Positions 1 to 13,443 are shown, counted from the first letter of the stretch. The stretch is 64,000 nucleotides of DNA from Sebastes aleutianus (GCA_916700875.1 CAKAKS010000031.1:12535124-12599123); one strand, 5' to 3'. Translations and numbers: made by a program. The notes: generated by a model from the sequence alone, not told the origin.

Positions 1-109
1 GACCACGCCCTCAATTATGCCTAACTTTAAGCCTTAATATAATCTAAACGGGTGAATTATATAAAAATTCACCCCCGTACAGTTGTCATGAACGGGGAAA
101 TTAGCTATA

Positions 110-330
110 GAGACCAAAACCATTTGTACCAGGCTGTAAACATGCTTATTTCTGCTGTAAGGTTGGGCTTTTTAACATGGAGACACCATTTGGCTTTTGG
201 AGCCTCAAGTGGCCATTTGAGGAACTGCAGTTTTTGGCACTTCCATGTTTGCTTAATTTCTCAGCATCGGAGGTTGCTGCTTGACATAATACAAGCACGT
301 CTCTCTGCCACCAATGGTTTATAATTGTTT
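110..330. repeat. Fragment of interspersed fish repeat (family A-like)
   Basis: The stretch with 'ggccatttgaggaactgcag' and 'cggaggttgctgcttg' resembles the copy near 5820-5940 and the end of the longer copies near 2610, 21870 and 56150. These ends carry the same 'aggaagtgcc' and 'ggttgcc' pieces. It is a diverged fragment with no visible ends. Confidence 0.4.
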
Positions 331-499
331 CTTCCTTGCCTTGACATGCTTATATCCAGTAGGTGATTTGAGAGGGGATGACACCATCCTCAACCTGATC
401 TCACGGGAAAGCGTATAAATAGCACGACATTACAAGCATTTCACGAGGACGCATTTTAGCCTTTCCACGTGTCATTTTTATGCCACGCAACAAAACTAT

Positions 500-765
500 G
501 GTAACATCCGCAGTCAGGTTTAGGCAACAAAACCACTCAGTTGGGTTTAGGAAAAACATCATGGTTGGGCTTAAAATAAGTACGTAAACTAAGTAAAATA
601 TGTAGCGAAACAACAGAAGTACGGAAAACACGTCACAAATGTCACTAAATAGCACGTCAGAAACATCACTAACGCGACTTCAACTCAACAACACTTTAGG
701 ACACGGACACCAGTCTCCTGGTTGAAAGTCCTGTGTTTGTTGGACCCATCCACCTCCCCACTATA
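500..765 (+). repeat. Interspersed repeat, family B copy 1
   Basis: It contains the phrase 'gtttaggcaacaaaacca' followed by 'gtttaggaaaaacatc', then a stretch ending in 'accagtctcctggttgaaag'. The same order recurs at 10310-10560, at 26380-26650, and in reverse orientation at 50255-50555. It is noncoding and dispersed in the window, so it is a mobile or formerly mobile repeat of unknown class. Confidence 0.6.
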
Positions 766-1500
766 CGCCCACCATAAGTGGTGCTTTTTATTTTATGTCG
801 CTAGCTCTGAGCGTAGCAAATTTACGCAGATGCATTTACATTGCAGTCAATAGAGACTACGTGGCGTACAAATGACACTCCAAAAGCAAGAACTTCTTTC
901 ATATTGCACACAAAATGACTTGCGATTACAGTGTCATTCATTTGCCATTTTTGTGTCACCAGGCTACCATCCCCCTTGTTAGCAAAATGACCAAAATGCA
1001 TGCCCCTTGTTAACCTGCCACCCCCCCCTCTCCATCCCTTGGAGGGACTCTGAAATATCAGTAGCCTAACTCTGCTGTGTATTGATAAATCCATGCTTCT
1101 TGGATCTATAATATTCTCTAAACTCTATAGCTGTTAAATATGAACAAATCCACTGCAATATTTCACTCTTTTCCACGTTGTACCTTTCCAGGTAGTAAAG
1201 CTGGGTCATCTAAAGTTTAGATCAGCCTTATAAATATTTCATCATTATTTAGACTCTGATCTTACTTGATTTTGGTATATCACTATACATCAATAGGCCC
1301 GGCCATTAATAAAACGCAATCTTGTTATTGTGTTCCCCTCACTAACATGCTTTATTGCACTCTCTATTATCAGATTGGTGAAACACGGCACTGCATTGTT
1401 GAATCTGTGTGGAGCTTCTTTGGCAGATGGAGAGAATAGCAGGCGTACAGTATATGAGATGACAGGCGTGCACACTGGGATGTAGTGAAAGCTGATATTC

Positions 1501-1531
<31 letters not shown>

Positions 1532-1540
1532 TGTGTGTGT
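1501..1540. repeat. Compound CT/GT microsatellite
   Basis: About seven CT units are followed by about thirteen GT units without interruption. A length-variable locus is expected. Confidence 0.95.
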
Positions 1541-2609
1541 AGTCCCCAGGGAAAGAGTGCATGTTATGGATCTTCAACACAATCACAAGACTCCTTCATA
1601 CACTGTTCAGTTTAATCTTTGACTTCTTTTGTTTTGCAAGTGTCAGATAGGAAAATGCAGTTACTGTAAATTCAGCTAATCTTTAAATGGTTGGATGGAA
1701 GTTATTCTTTATCAAATCATCACCCAACCATCATTATGTAATAACAAGAAAGAACAAGAATGTACCAGTGCAGGAATCTAGTCTATCTACTTCAACGTCT
1801 GAAGAGTCAAGACGCACTGAAATACCAAGCTGTTTGTGTCTCATCTGACCTCTTTCTTGTTCAAAAGCCTTTTCAACAGTTGCAAGACTGCAGCTGATCG
1901 GATGAGTTCTCGCCTTGTGCTTTTAAACTCAAGGAACTGTGATGCAGAAAAACTGGAGATGCTGGTACCTAAATGTCTTAAAGCTGGGGTACGCAGTTTA
2001 CTACCTCCGAAAGGTTTAATTAATAGAAATAAATAAAAAAAAACACATATCAGTATAAGCTTTATATCACACAAACTCTCTGGCAGAATAGCCAACTGCA
2101 TATCACATTCACTGTGTCCTATCAATCAACATACAGTGTCAGCTGAGAGTGCCATGAAAATATTGGTAAATACAAACAACTTGATGAGTCTCTTTCCCAC
2201 GGCAGACCCACGTCAGAACCTTGGGAACCGAAGCTTTCCAAAATACTCCCCGACCCCCCCACCGCTGATGAGACATTAATAGAATTAATGTGGCTTCTTC
2301 CTCTAGACGATTCACTACTGCTCCTCCTCTGGAGCAACATCATGAAAATCACAGGAAATGAAGTGATCACATATAGCCAGAGGTAGAAGAACAGGATTAC
2401 TAGAGCAAGGTTGTCAGTTCATGTCACCTAGACTAACTGTCTACTGCTTTAGCAAGTGTGCACCCACAGTATTTTAGAAGAAGGCAAAGTAGTCCTGAAA
2501 AGATGCAGTAGTCAGTCAGTTAAAAAAAACACAACATATTTAGTAATTAGCATAACACATGTCAGGAATTGAAATCATCTGGAATCAATAAATTCTTTAA
2601 ACATATTGA

Positions 2610-3201
2610 AATCAGGTGGCAACCTCCCAGTCTGCAAAGTGAAGCCAATGAGGAAGTGCCTTAAACCTGCATTATTTATAATAGCCAGCAGGGGGCGACT
2701 CCACTGGTTGCAAAAAGAAGTCTGATTGTATAGAAGTCTATGACAAAATTACCCTACTTCTCTCTTGATTTATTCACTCATTGTAAACATGTTCTCAATC
2801 ACTAGTTTCAAGTCTTCTTCAATACAGCATGATGTTCATTTAGTAAATTATGGTCCCATTTAGAGTCAAATAGACCATAAAGCAGGGCATGCTTTAGGGC
2901 GTGGCTACCTTGTGATTGACATGTTGCTGCCATGGCGTTGTCCGGTTTGGGTGTTGTCCTTTAACCCTTTCACAGTGTGATTTCAGTTCATGAAAGTTAA
3001 CTGTAAAACTGTGTAAACTGTCTTGTTCAGGATTTGGTTGTACATAGCTACACCCTCTCGTGTCACTTCTGAAAAAAAAACAACAACATGGTGACAGCCA
3101 AAAAAACAAGATGGCGATGGCCAAAATGCCGTACTCGAGGCATCAAAATGGCAGTCCACAAACCAGTTGGTGATGTCTACTTCTTATATACAGTCTATGA
3201 T
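2610..3201 (+). repeat. Interspersed repeat, family A copy 1
   Basis: This is a nearly full-length copy shared with 56140-56625 (same strand) and 21406-21875 (opposite strand). Landmarks in order are 'agccagcagggggcgactcc', 'atagaagtctatga', 'cagcatgatgttcattt', 'gaccataaagcagg' and a final 'tatacagtctatg'. It has no coding potential and looks like a non-autonomous fish repeat. This copy carries extra A-rich sequence near 3070 compared with the others. Confidence 0.75.
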
Positions 3202-4109
3202 TGAGACAAAACAATTATCCATTAGATCAAATTTCACAAATTTTGCAATCACAGGTCCATCAGTCTGGCCCAAATAACATGCAGTCTCATGGGGTTGGGT
3301 TGGAGCCCGTTGTGTTACCACAGGTCTTGGATCTGTGCATCAATATGTCTAATACCTGAGTGGACCTGAGCAGATTATATCATGCAGCTCTAATGGCATG
3401 ATAATCGTCATAATCTCCACAGGGTAACATCTGTTTTTTGGAGGCAAGACAGGAAGTTTGAACTGAAAACTGACAGTAACAAAGTACATTTAGTCAGGTA
3501 CTTCGGAACAATTGTAAGGTAATTGTACTTTACTATATTTCCATTTTACAGTATGCTACTTATTACTTCTACTTCACCGCATCCATAGTTAGAATTTTGA
3601 ATATATGTATATATATTTAATATAAATAAAACACATGATCAGTTTTAAAACATGGTGTGTTATTACACAAACGTATATGAAGCAGATCAAATTACCAACA
3701 CCCCAACCAACTACAACAGCAAATTGCATCAATAACAATAATCCATTATGATAACATAGCACCCAGAGGGGCTGTTTTCTGCATATTAACAACTTCTATT
3801 TTGATACTTAAACACATTTGCTGTAAGATTAAAATGAAAATTAACTTGCACTGGAGTGATTTTACACAATAGTACTTTATATCTGCTGTTACCTAATTAA
3901 AGGTCTGAGTACTTCTTCTGCTGCAGCCAGTGTTGGTGTTCACCCTCTATTGGGTCTGTTCAGGTAGACCAGTTTTTTGGTCCAATTATCCTCAGGTCTA
4001 TCCTGAGTGGACCTGGTAACGTTTAATCAAAATCTATTTATACGTGTCTGATCTTTCAAAGGTCAGTTTCAGATTGGGTTCAAAATTCTACCTTAGAGTT
4101 TGTTGGAAG

Positions 4110-4345
4110 TCAATGCTTTCTCTTGGCTGATGTCACCCTTCCTCACATTCACACATTAACTACCTCAGCACTGACGGATACATCCACAGTCTTCTGCTGT
4201 CAGCAACTAGACAGATGCCCCGAGCCATTAGAGGTAACATAAATGGCTCAAGAGTACCGTGGCGGTTATTTATATCCCACAACCCTCCAGTCCTGAGCCT
4301 GATTGTCTTCCTCTAGGCTACCACTGCCCCCATTAATATCCAGTA
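4110..4345 (-). repeat. Degenerate tRNA-derived SINE
   Basis: Read on the minus strand, the sequence starts with a tRNA-like head ('gcagtggtagcctaga', then 'ggactggagggttgtggg', resembling A and B boxes). A body follows with 'cttgagcc', a 'ggatgtatccgtcagtgctg' region and a GTGTGAATGTG-like tail. That order is typical of fish tRNA SINEs. The copy is diverged. The 114-codon open frame that overlaps it is therefore probably fortuitous. Confidence 0.45.
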
Positions 4346-4909
4346 CAACACCCCCAAATTCATCCAGCACATCTTCAGACCACTTCGGCGCTATACTGTT
4401 AAATATAACTTGTGCTGACTGCACTTTTCTTGATTTTACAGTAGCATCAGTTTTTCTGCTCAGTTTGATTAATGTGACCGAAGGCCACACGATGAGAGAC
4501 GAGGGGAGGTAGTTGAAAGAACTGGGCTGAAAAAGCAGAGGATTGGAAGAGGGGGAGTCTGAGCGCAGAGTGTAATGTAGCGTGCTCCCAGAATCTAGAT
4601 CACTGAACACACCAGTGTTTCTTCAGTAATTTCTTGCAGCAGAGATGGGCGCGCTTTGACGTGTCTGTCCCAGTTTTGGCAGCAGAGCGTTTCGCCGTGC
4701 TAATGCTACGACTAGCCGGGTCGCAGAGGTGGGGCCGCAGATTTAGACTTTGAGACAAGCTGTGCTATCATGCAATGAGGTAGAGCGACGACTCAATGGT
4801 GTAAAGGGGTGGGGAGACAGAGATGGGACTGAGCCTTAAATCCTCAAGTGTGTGGTAAAATGATCTAAATTCATCGTCTTTTGTGTTTTTTTCTTTCATA
4901 ATGACTCAT

Positions 4910-5200
4910 TGCAATCATAGACAGTATGTAAGCAGTGGACGTAGTCACTGTGTCGTCACACATTGGTTTTTGGACTGTTTGGAAGCATCGACCTTGGCAT
5001 TTAGGCTGTCGATTGCCATCTTGGTTTTTGCCCATGCCCTTCATTAAACTATTTTGCCCGGCCGCTTCCCAGAGGAGCATAAAGTGAATGATGGACATAA
5101 ATGGAAGTTAGAAAAATCCAGATTGTGAGAACGATCTCAAAATGTTTCATGTCAAGGACCTCCAAAATCGATGTACAATAGACCACAGACCATGGATGTA
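4910..5200. repeat. Diverged family A fragment
   Basis: 'catagacagtatgtaagcag', 'gtagtcactgtgtcgtcac' and 'ccatcttggtttttg' match the start of the reverse-oriented family A copy at 21406. The rest is too diverged to follow. Confidence 0.45.
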
Positions 5201-6146
5201 TAAGAGGTTGTGCGCTGTGCTTTTGCCCTGCGTCTTAAATAGCCTATAACTAAATTAATTTCTGTTTACGTCATGCTACTAACACTACTAGCTACTGGCC
5301 GTTAGCTGTTGTTTGGGAACAGAGACGTTAATAAATCCACCACGGTACAGGCTTACAGCATACAGCCCATGGTGCATTATAAGATAATAAAAGTGATGAA
5401 TTACAGCCAATATATCCATTATTACGGCCGCATACAGCTAGCAGGAAGTTGGCAGAACTGGATATGTCATATGAACATGCAGTGTGGTGCAGTCCTGGCG
5501 GTCTTTTATTTGTTTTATTTAACCTTTATTTAATCAGGCAAGTCAATTAAAAACAAAGGGATTTACAGTTGATCTGATGGATCTGATGTGTGTTCATCAT
5601 TATCCTGAGGAAAATAACTCTGGATTCGGCAATTTATTAATTTAACAACTTTTAGGACATAATGATTTAAATGAGGCCTATTTAAGTGTGGTGGTTTTGG
5701 TTTTCAGTCCAAAATGGCAGCAGCACTACTGCAGAGCCACCTAGCGGCCATTGTCAAAAAAAGCACTAGAGTTTCGCCTCTTTGCTTCTACATTCTTTGA
5801 TATACGTTCTTTGTGTTGGCTTCATTTTTCAGAACCCGGAGGTTGCCCACTGATTGCAATACATTCTGATACTGTCTTGGAGCCAACATCTAGTGGCTAT
5901 TAGAGGAACTGCATTTTAAGGCGCCACCACATTGGTCTCTAACAAATTAGCCTTGGCTGTTACTGCACTGTTAGTTGGACAAATATCAACCAATCATAAA
6001 ACCAGCCTGTAAAAGCTTTATTAATATCTGAATATTGCTTTTTTTGTCACGTGTCATTCAATCACTTCACTGTAGTTGTTTTGTGAGTAAGTGCTTCATT
6101 TAGATTTAACAATTGGGGTTTCTTCTATTATTTTGCTTGTCTGCAA

Positions 6147-6660
6147 TTTTACAAAATTGTATCTTTGGACTTGATTACAGTACATTTGATTACTGTCAAA
6201 TATATATATTTATATATTTATATATATAAATATATATATTTGACGGCAATAAAATTCATGGGGCTTCACACGTTTTTACAGTTAGACAGGCTGAATGGCT
6301 GCTATATAGCCTAGCTACAGAGTAATTTTAATACAAACCCATTCAAAACCCATATTCAAATGTGTTGTTATATTTGCCAAAAATGTTTTTTCATGCTGTT
6401 TTCCATCATAAATTTATCTCAGTTAGACAAATATGGTGCACTAAAAGTCTAAATATATATATATTTTACAAAATTGTATCTTTGGACTTGATTACAGTAC
6501 ATTTGATTACTGTCAAATTTATATATATATATATATATATACAAATTTGACAGTAATCAGTAAAACAGTAATGTACTCGAATTTTGTAAAATAAATTGTA
6601 AAAATAAATAAATATATATATACATATATTTTACAAAATTGTATCTTTGGACTTGAATAC

Positions 6661-6734
<74 letters not shown>

Positions 6735-6930
6735 CTTTTAGTGCACCATATATGTCTACCTGAGATAAATTATGATGGAAAACTGCATAAATAAACATTT
6801 TTGGGCAAATACAACAACACATTTGAACATGAATTTTAAATGGTTTTATATTGAAATCACTCTGTAACTAGGCTATATAGCAGCCATTCAGCCTGTCTAA
6901 CTGTAAAAACGTGTGAAGCCCCATCATGAA
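6147..6930. repeat. Large imperfect inverted repeat with AT-rich spacer
   Basis: The left arm, about 6255-6450, and the right arm, about 6732-6930, are reverse complements over almost 200 bp with scattered mismatches; both contain 'acagttagacaggctgaatg' or its complement. The spacer carries short tandem AT tracts and three direct copies (near 6147, 6464 and 6629) of a motif reading 'acaaaattgtatctttggac', plus inverted pieces near 6540. It could extrude as a cruciform. It may be two head-to-head copies of one small element. Confidence 0.85.
6663..6734. repeat. Compound microsatellite ATT / TA / GA
   Basis: About twelve ATT units are followed directly by a TA run and then a GA run. It lies at the inner edge of the right arm of the large inverted repeat. 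Confidence 0.95.
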
Positions 6931-7079
6931 TATGAAGCAGAATTGAAAAAGCCACAAAGCAGCCTCTCTGGAGTAAAGGAAATGAAAGGAAAGGAGGGTA
7001 GTAGTGTGTCCTATAGGAATTGGGGGTCTATAGGGCAGGCTGGCTGGGAATATTGCTGCTTGTAACACACAAGGTCCCT

Positions 7080-7200
7080 GCACTCCCCTACACAAAATTA
7101 CGCACGCTCCACTGGACCCGAGTGCGCGTGTTTGTCCCCGCCCCCTCCGACAAGGCACAGCATCCAGCCTCTCACGCGCTCACACGCTGCGTGATCCCCA
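7080..7200 (+). promoter_or_regulatory. plppr1: Candidate plppr1 core promoter, GC-rich and TATA-less
   Basis: The surrounding DNA is AT-rich. This stretch is locally rich in CpG, contains an Sp1-type GC box at 7136-7148 (ccccgccccctcc), and has no TATA box that I can place. It lies just upstream of the candidate exon 1 donor. The start site is not determined by the sequence alone. Confidence 0.45.
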
Positions 7201-7373
7201 TCACAAAAACCCGAGAGCTCCGCTGAGCCCAATGGAGGAGTAGTAAGATAGTACGAGTAGTAGCGGGAGCGCTCACAGGGTTTTCCTCCTTTCGCCTCCT
7301 TTTTTTCCTCCTCCTTTATTTTCCTTTTTAATGGATTCGCCTTTTCTCTGGAATATTGCTTCATCCCAGCGCG
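7190..7373 (+). other. plppr1: Candidate noncoding exon 1 of plppr1 (5' UTR)
   Basis: The stretch ends at a strong donor (GCG followed by GTAAGTG, GT at 7374-7375) directly downstream of the GC-rich segment. The exon that carries the start codon has a good acceptor and 50 bp of 5' UTR, so at least one upstream noncoding exon is required. This is the best candidate in the first 27 kb. The 5' edge is a guess. An ATG at 7331 would open a short upstream ORF crossing the splice junction. Confidence 0.45.
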
Positions 7374-8389
7374 GTAAGTGTGAGAGAGAGATGCTGTGTT
7401 GTGGGGGGAGAAATATAAGAGGAACTGTGCAGCTATTGTCTGTTGCTGAGGCAAGTTCGGACCGTAATCAAGTCATAAGATAGATAGATATGAACAGAAT
7501 CAAAGCTCTGGATGGAAACGATCCCAGTGCGTAAAGATGTGCAGAATAGTGTTTTTTAATGAGAATATCGGTATTTAGACAGACACCTGTCTCCAGCAGC
7601 AACAGTGACCGCCCTCCAGGGCTTATTTACGCCCAGCTACAAATGTGCATTTTTGTGCCCCAGTAATATGAGCATTATTAGTGATGCGCATCTCTCAATT
7701 TATGGCAGTAAAAAAACAAACATTTGTGCAAAATGTTTCGCCTTCGTTGCCGAGGAGCAAAAATGTGTGTCTTCAGTCCAGGAAGGAAAAAAAAAAAATT
7801 CGGCCCATCTCATCATCCCCCCCCCCCCATAGACATGCACGGCGCAGTTGGTGCTTTTCACATCACTGAAAGACTGAAATGCCATGCTTGTTAAGATGCC
7901 TTGTATGGAGCGGTATAAGGGTTGTTAATTCAGTGTGTCATCATCCTCCTCTCCTCTTCTGATTGCTTCTCCTATCATCATATTCACAGAACGGTGCTGT
8001 GCATGGCATGTGCAGGCTTGGCCTTTATAGCTGGAGAACTGGTATAGAGGAGACAAACCTCATCTTCTTATAGTGCTCTTAAAAAGGAAACATAATGGGA
8101 ATACAATCCTATTTCTGATGTAAAGGAAGGGCTTTTTTGTGTGATTAATGTCTGTTTTGATCCTCAGCTTTATATCTCTAGATATAAGGTCAAAATGCAT
8201 GAGGATATGTTTGGCTGTAAGTTGTATATAATAAAATGATCAAACAATACAGTTAAAAACATCTGGGGTTGGATAATGACAAAATTAAATTATTTGCTGA
8301 GTCCCGTTGAGAGGTGTTGCAGATGAGCTGAATTGCTTAGCAGACCAGCAGTGACCATGCTGGACCCTTGATACTAAAAACAAATCTAT

Positions 8390-9344
8390 TCACCTATGTA
8401 TTGCAATTTTTTTTTTAACGATTTTGAAATCAATTTTTTAATGCCAGAATTGATATATTTGCTTCATTTGAGTCTATGCGGAGGTAGAAGAAAGTTTTCG
8501 CTTTTATTGTTGTAGTCTGAGTAACTTGACATCATATCCGTTCCGTATCCGTCAACCAAAACAAACCGGCCGCAATGAGAAAGTAGGAAACGGTGGAGGG
8601 TCCATGTGGATACAACCTGCACTCTCACATTTTAAATCCAAAGTGGTAAACACTACACATACAGTAACGTATGGAAACACTTTGGGTTTCACACATTGCC
8701 AGAAAAAGCAGAGCTAGACATCTTGGCTAAAGCTGCATGCTAACTCCGTCATGGACAGGAAACGTTATCGTCTTGCGGTAACGTGCGGTCAAGCCAGACA
8801 TCACCCTCACCCCGGGGTCAAATCGGCCGATGCCACAACTGTAGAGCACCCATATACTGACATTTATGTTAAATGCATTCAAATGGATGGAGCTGATCGT
8901 GTATGTATAGAGAGAATGGAGCTGACGGGAGAGCTAGCGACGGACTTGGTGAAGTCAGAGGAAGTATACATGTGTGGCTATGTCCGGTGAGGGAAATGTC
9001 TTTATTCTTAGATTTTTGGGTTGCTGGAATTTTTTTTATAAATAATTCCTGACAATGTAAATGATATATTTGACTTCAGGACATCTCTGACTACATACAT
9101 GCTGAAAATCAAACATTTTTACTGTACTAATTTAGATATTTTCCATAGTAAAAGTCCCTAGGAGTGTATGATTCAACTTTTTCCCATGGTCTAGTGTTTA
9201 AAAAGTTCACAAAAATTGCAATAAATCACAATATTGAATAACAATACTTGTAGAATCACAATACTTAAAAATCTAAATACATATCGGCACCCAAGTATCG
9301 TGATGGCATCGAATCGGGAGATAGGTGTATCGTCCCAGCCCTAC
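8390..9344. repeat. Relic of a hAT-like non-autonomous element
   Basis: The right end reads 'tcgaatcgggagataggtgt' then 'atcgtcccagccctac', which I recognise as the terminal sequence of a common fish DNA element. A matching left end is not clear, but 'gcaatttttttt' through 'gcggaggtagaag' near 8400-8500 looks like its interior. The start coordinate is uncertain. Confidence 0.4.
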
Positions 9345-10309
9345 TTGATATAGCAGAAGTCAGTGTTGCCCATATCTATTGTCTATCTCTCTAATTATTG
9401 GATAGTATTCCCTATCTGCTTCCATTCACAGAGGTGGGGATATATTGCTTTTCCTGCCCGTCTGCATGTTGCCATCTGTATTGAATCCTCCTCGAGTCCC
9501 TTGGCTGATAGTATCACCCACCCAGAGAGGCGCATATCTCTACCAGCTATTTGTAGCAGGGCACCTGTGAATTTGTGCATTTGTGCTGTGTGTGTTTATA
9601 TTTGACAGGTGTATTCATCCTCGTCCCTGTAGTATACTGTAGCAGGCGAATGGTATTATTCAGCAGACGGGTGGCAGGTGGCTGGGCATCATGTGAGCCT
9701 CTCCTTGGCTGTCAGCAGGGCCCGCCGAACGCAAGAAGAATCCTCTTGGCACAAACCCACCACCATGCCGTTTATACAAGTGTGAATTTATACAGTGTGT
9801 GTGTGTTGAAGGTTTGAGTATGCAAATGCGTCTCGCATACAAGAGAAGTGAATGCCCACAGGAGTGCATGTGTAAAAGGTCCCATTCTATACTCATACCG
9901 AAGGCCTTGTTTTGCTGTAGTGTGTGTTGAAAGGTTATGTCACTTTTGACCAATCAGACTGCAAAACAGGATGAGGTCACAGTGACATCATCATGCCCTG
10001 TCAGTGATATACTGTAGTGACGTTCGCCTGTGACATCATCAGCAACGTCAATAATTCTGATGTGAGGTCTCAGTTTCTAACATCAGCCTTTATTTAACTA
10101 ATCATGATTCTTATTGTTGTCATAATTCATGTTTCATCATATTTATCCGTATCATTATTGTGATTATTATGTCACAATTTGAACACCTGATTTTGAGCAC
10201 CCGATTCGTTGTTATAAGCCTCATAGAAGTGGGTCAGTAGGGGCCTACTACGCTTACTACGTTGTAAAAGTGAAAGCAAAACTTTAAAGCAACACACTTA
10301 AAACTGAAT

Positions 10310-10560
10310 GAAATGTTATGTTTTGAACACAAACACAACAGTTTGTTTAGGTTTAGGCAACAAAACTACAACTTTGTTAGGTTTAGGCAACAAAACCACT
10401 TAGTTAAGTTTAGGGAAAAACATTGTGTTTTGGCTTAAAATAACTACTTTCGTAAAGTGAAAGTGAAACTTAACGCTTGTAAACACAAAGATAACAACGC
10501 AGTTTCACACAGGATGCGAACCCCGGCCTCCGAACTGAAAGCGCTGTGTTTTATTCCCAT
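10310..10560 (+). repeat. Interspersed repeat, family B copy 2
   Basis: The phrase 'gtttaggcaacaaaac' occurs twice (near 10349 and 10380), followed by 'gtttagggaaaaac' and 'gcttaaaataactac'. It continues to 'ggatgcgaaccccggcctcc'. The order of landmarks matches the copies at 500 and 26380. Confidence 0.6.
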
Positions 10561-13051
10561 TCATTGCCCACAACCTCCATCCCATAGTTCCATGCTGTCG
10601 CTGTCGTCTTCCTTCTATCGGTAATCCCTCATGTGAATCGATGATAAAACCTACTAGTGGGTGTAGCAGGCCCCTTCTGACCCAGATCGTTGTGGCTGAT
10701 AACCACTGATAATGCCCATTCAATGACCTGATAACAGTCTAACCGGCTGTTTTGATTTGAATTTTGTGTTTTGACAAAAATGTGTCAGTTTTGCTGACAT
10801 TTCAGTCATTTTATTATTGTCAGTTTTAGTCTTGTTTTATTTAACAATGATTAAATACATTTTGTTTTAGTCTGTGAAAAGTCATGATTAGTCTAATGTT
10901 GGTTTATTACAGTGTATTGGATACAGTTTGGATCTATAGTTGTTTATGGGCTACCACAGTCACTGTAGTCTGTGTAAACTGGCTCCATTTACCTGTTCGT
11001 ACTAGAGCTGTGTATTGGCAAGAATTTGCATTTATCCCATTATTTATGTCCCTGTAGCATCCAACATCATAGCACTACTTTTTTGTGCAGTCTGCCATAA
11101 TCTTTGCATGTTAACTAATACTTAAAAATCAATAGTGTTTTTGAGAATCTATACAGTATCACAAATCATAATTTTGCATACTCAGGTGTGTCGATATTTT
11201 ATTTCACTCCTGGTTCGTACAACTCTTCTTTGTCCCATTTGTGCTTATCTTTTGGGATAGTTTGGATGCTTCGTTTTGGTCCTGGAAAAACATTAATGGA
11301 TATTTTTATGTCATTGTTTTCAAAATTGTCTATTTGCAATCTTTGTACCTCCTGTGTGATTTTAGACTCTGACACAATCGCGCCCAGCTTTTAGCATAAA
11401 GCTACAAAACATGCTCGTCTTGTCATCCTATGTTTCCAAGTGAAGGACAACGAGAGGGTTGCTTACAACAGAGTGGAACAGCATCCCATGAGATTTTGTC
11501 AAAATGAAATTCAGCTCTGGTGTGTGATTACCTCGTCACATCACGAGGGATGAATCAAAACATGCGAGTGAAATGTAACATGCCTCTTGAACTGAACAGC
11601 AGCGAGTGCAGAGCTCAGGGAAACTGGATACAGAAAATGCCTTTTCAGGCTATTTACAATCAAACGTTTCAGTTATTTCTTGCTGCCTTATGGAGCACAC
11701 AAAGCTGCTATATGGACTTAACACGTGGCAGAAAAAAATCATAAGGTGCCGTTCCGAAATGTGTTACAAATTACAATAATGACAGGGAGACACCGACAGA
11801 TGCCTTACGTTGTTAAAAAACCACCAGTCAGCCATATAGTAGTGAGGCTGCAGGAAGCACTGACCTCTGACCTGATGTCTGATATCTAACTCCTCCTCCA
11901 CTCCCACACCAGAGACATGGCTATTGATCTCATGCACACACATACATACGGACTGCCACACACATAAACCCTTTCCAAGGTCCATTGATGGCAGGTAATT
12001 TGATTACCACAAGATGTGGGGGCAGTGTTATTAGAGCATGATTGGACAATATATCTGTCACCATGAAGTCTCCTGGGAATGCTCAGCCCTAAGGTGAGAT
12101 AAGGCCTGCCTCTGGAGACGGACTGGCCCTCCCTTTATCTATAAAGGAGGCTGATACATACAGGTGATATGGTGTCAGAGAGGAGCAGGAAGAATGGGAA
12201 CGCTGGCGGCACTTCATGAATATTTACGATCCGTTTGCCAGAAGCCATACAAATACAGTAACTAATGTGGCTAAACATCTATATTTACAAGGAAGCTTGA
12301 TTAATTTGAAGGAAAAGTGGTATGTCGTTGGCTCGAGGACAGAAATACAGCCAGTATTTGTAGCTTGCCAGAATACGCCGTGAGCTTCTCAGCCCAGACT
12401 CGTGTATATAATTAGTTTTAATGGGAGTTGGAGCTAAAGGAGAAATACTTGAAATTGTAGCCAAATGTCCCTGCTGGCTGAGAGCCCCGGGTGTGTATTT
12501 TTACATGGTAACTGACCATATCAAGAAGGAATTAGACATTGCCAATTTGGGTTTACACCGAAAAATATCAGGGCATCACATTTAATAATGTAAACCACGA
12601 CAGTTTGGTGAAGAGTTAGTTCCAAACTTCGTTCATAACTTTGAAATTAAAATTTTTAAATTAAAATTTGAATGCTTGGCACCTTTTTTTGTCTGTCTAT
12701 TCTGTTAAAACCTGGTATTTCTGCAAATCACAGTCAAGTAGTCCACAATGACGCAGTGGACTTCACAGAAAAAATGTTATATCATATCAGACAAATTGAA
12801 AAATGAACAGGTATCAGTTAAGCGGTTGTTCTAAACGAAAAAAAGAAAGAAAAAGAAAATCAAACACCGCACATAGCCACGATTCAAAATGTACCTGCGA
12901 TCGCAAACTCTTTTGTTCAGAAACTAAGGTTTGCACTAGCAGCGAAGTTAACATTTGCGCTGGCAGGGAAGCCAACGTCTGCTCAACTGATATGGCAGGG
13001 GGAGGTGCGTAGAAACAGCTGTTTGTGGCTTGTATCTCTCTCTTTCCGAGA

Positions 13052-13443
13052 AATTATATGGAAGTTTTTATTGGACTTTATTAGTTGTAATCCACAGATT
13101 ACAATTACAAATACAATTCTGTAAACAAACAGGAGGAAAGTTACAAATGTCATGTGGCCCATAAATCCACAGGAAGCGATCCACAAATGCGCAAATATCA
13201 TTTCACGTGTAGAAAAAGATGCACAAATGTGTAAATATCACTTTACATGTAAACCTTAAAATACGTATTTACAGAGTAAGTTATGCGTATTTGCAAATCG
13301 CCTTTTATTTTTGTGGATGTGACTTTACACAACACAAATGTTTGTTGATAGTGAAATATTTGGAAATCATGGTACACATTTGTGGAATGTCTTTTGTGAA
13401 TTACAACTAACAAAGTCCAATAAAAACTTCCATAGAATTATGG
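13052..13443. mobile_element. MITE with about 38-bp terminal inverted repeats
   Basis: The left end 'atggaagtttttattggact' and the right end (near 13408-13433) are reverse complements over about 38 bp with few mismatches. The interior repeats a phrase close to 'cacaaatgcgcaaatatca' twice and has no coding capacity. Its size of about 390 bp and its structure fit a miniature inverted-repeat element. I could not fix a target duplication. Confidence 0.7.

Larger units (their letters stand above)
1..7080. other. 5' flanking region of plppr1, repeat-rich, no gene recognised
   Basis: I see no convincing exon on either strand here. The open frames are short and unlike known proteins. The recognisable content is repeats, listed separately: fragments of a common fish repeat, a degenerate SINE, a CT/GT microsatellite and a long inverted repeat with AT-rich spacer. 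Between those, roughly 770-1500, 1541-2600 and 3205-4110, I see nothing specific. Confidence 0.6.

Noticed and set aside
4266..4610. 114-codon minus-strand open frame
   Set aside because: It overlaps a degenerate tRNA-SINE head, has no splice context that I can recognise and does not resemble a known protein.
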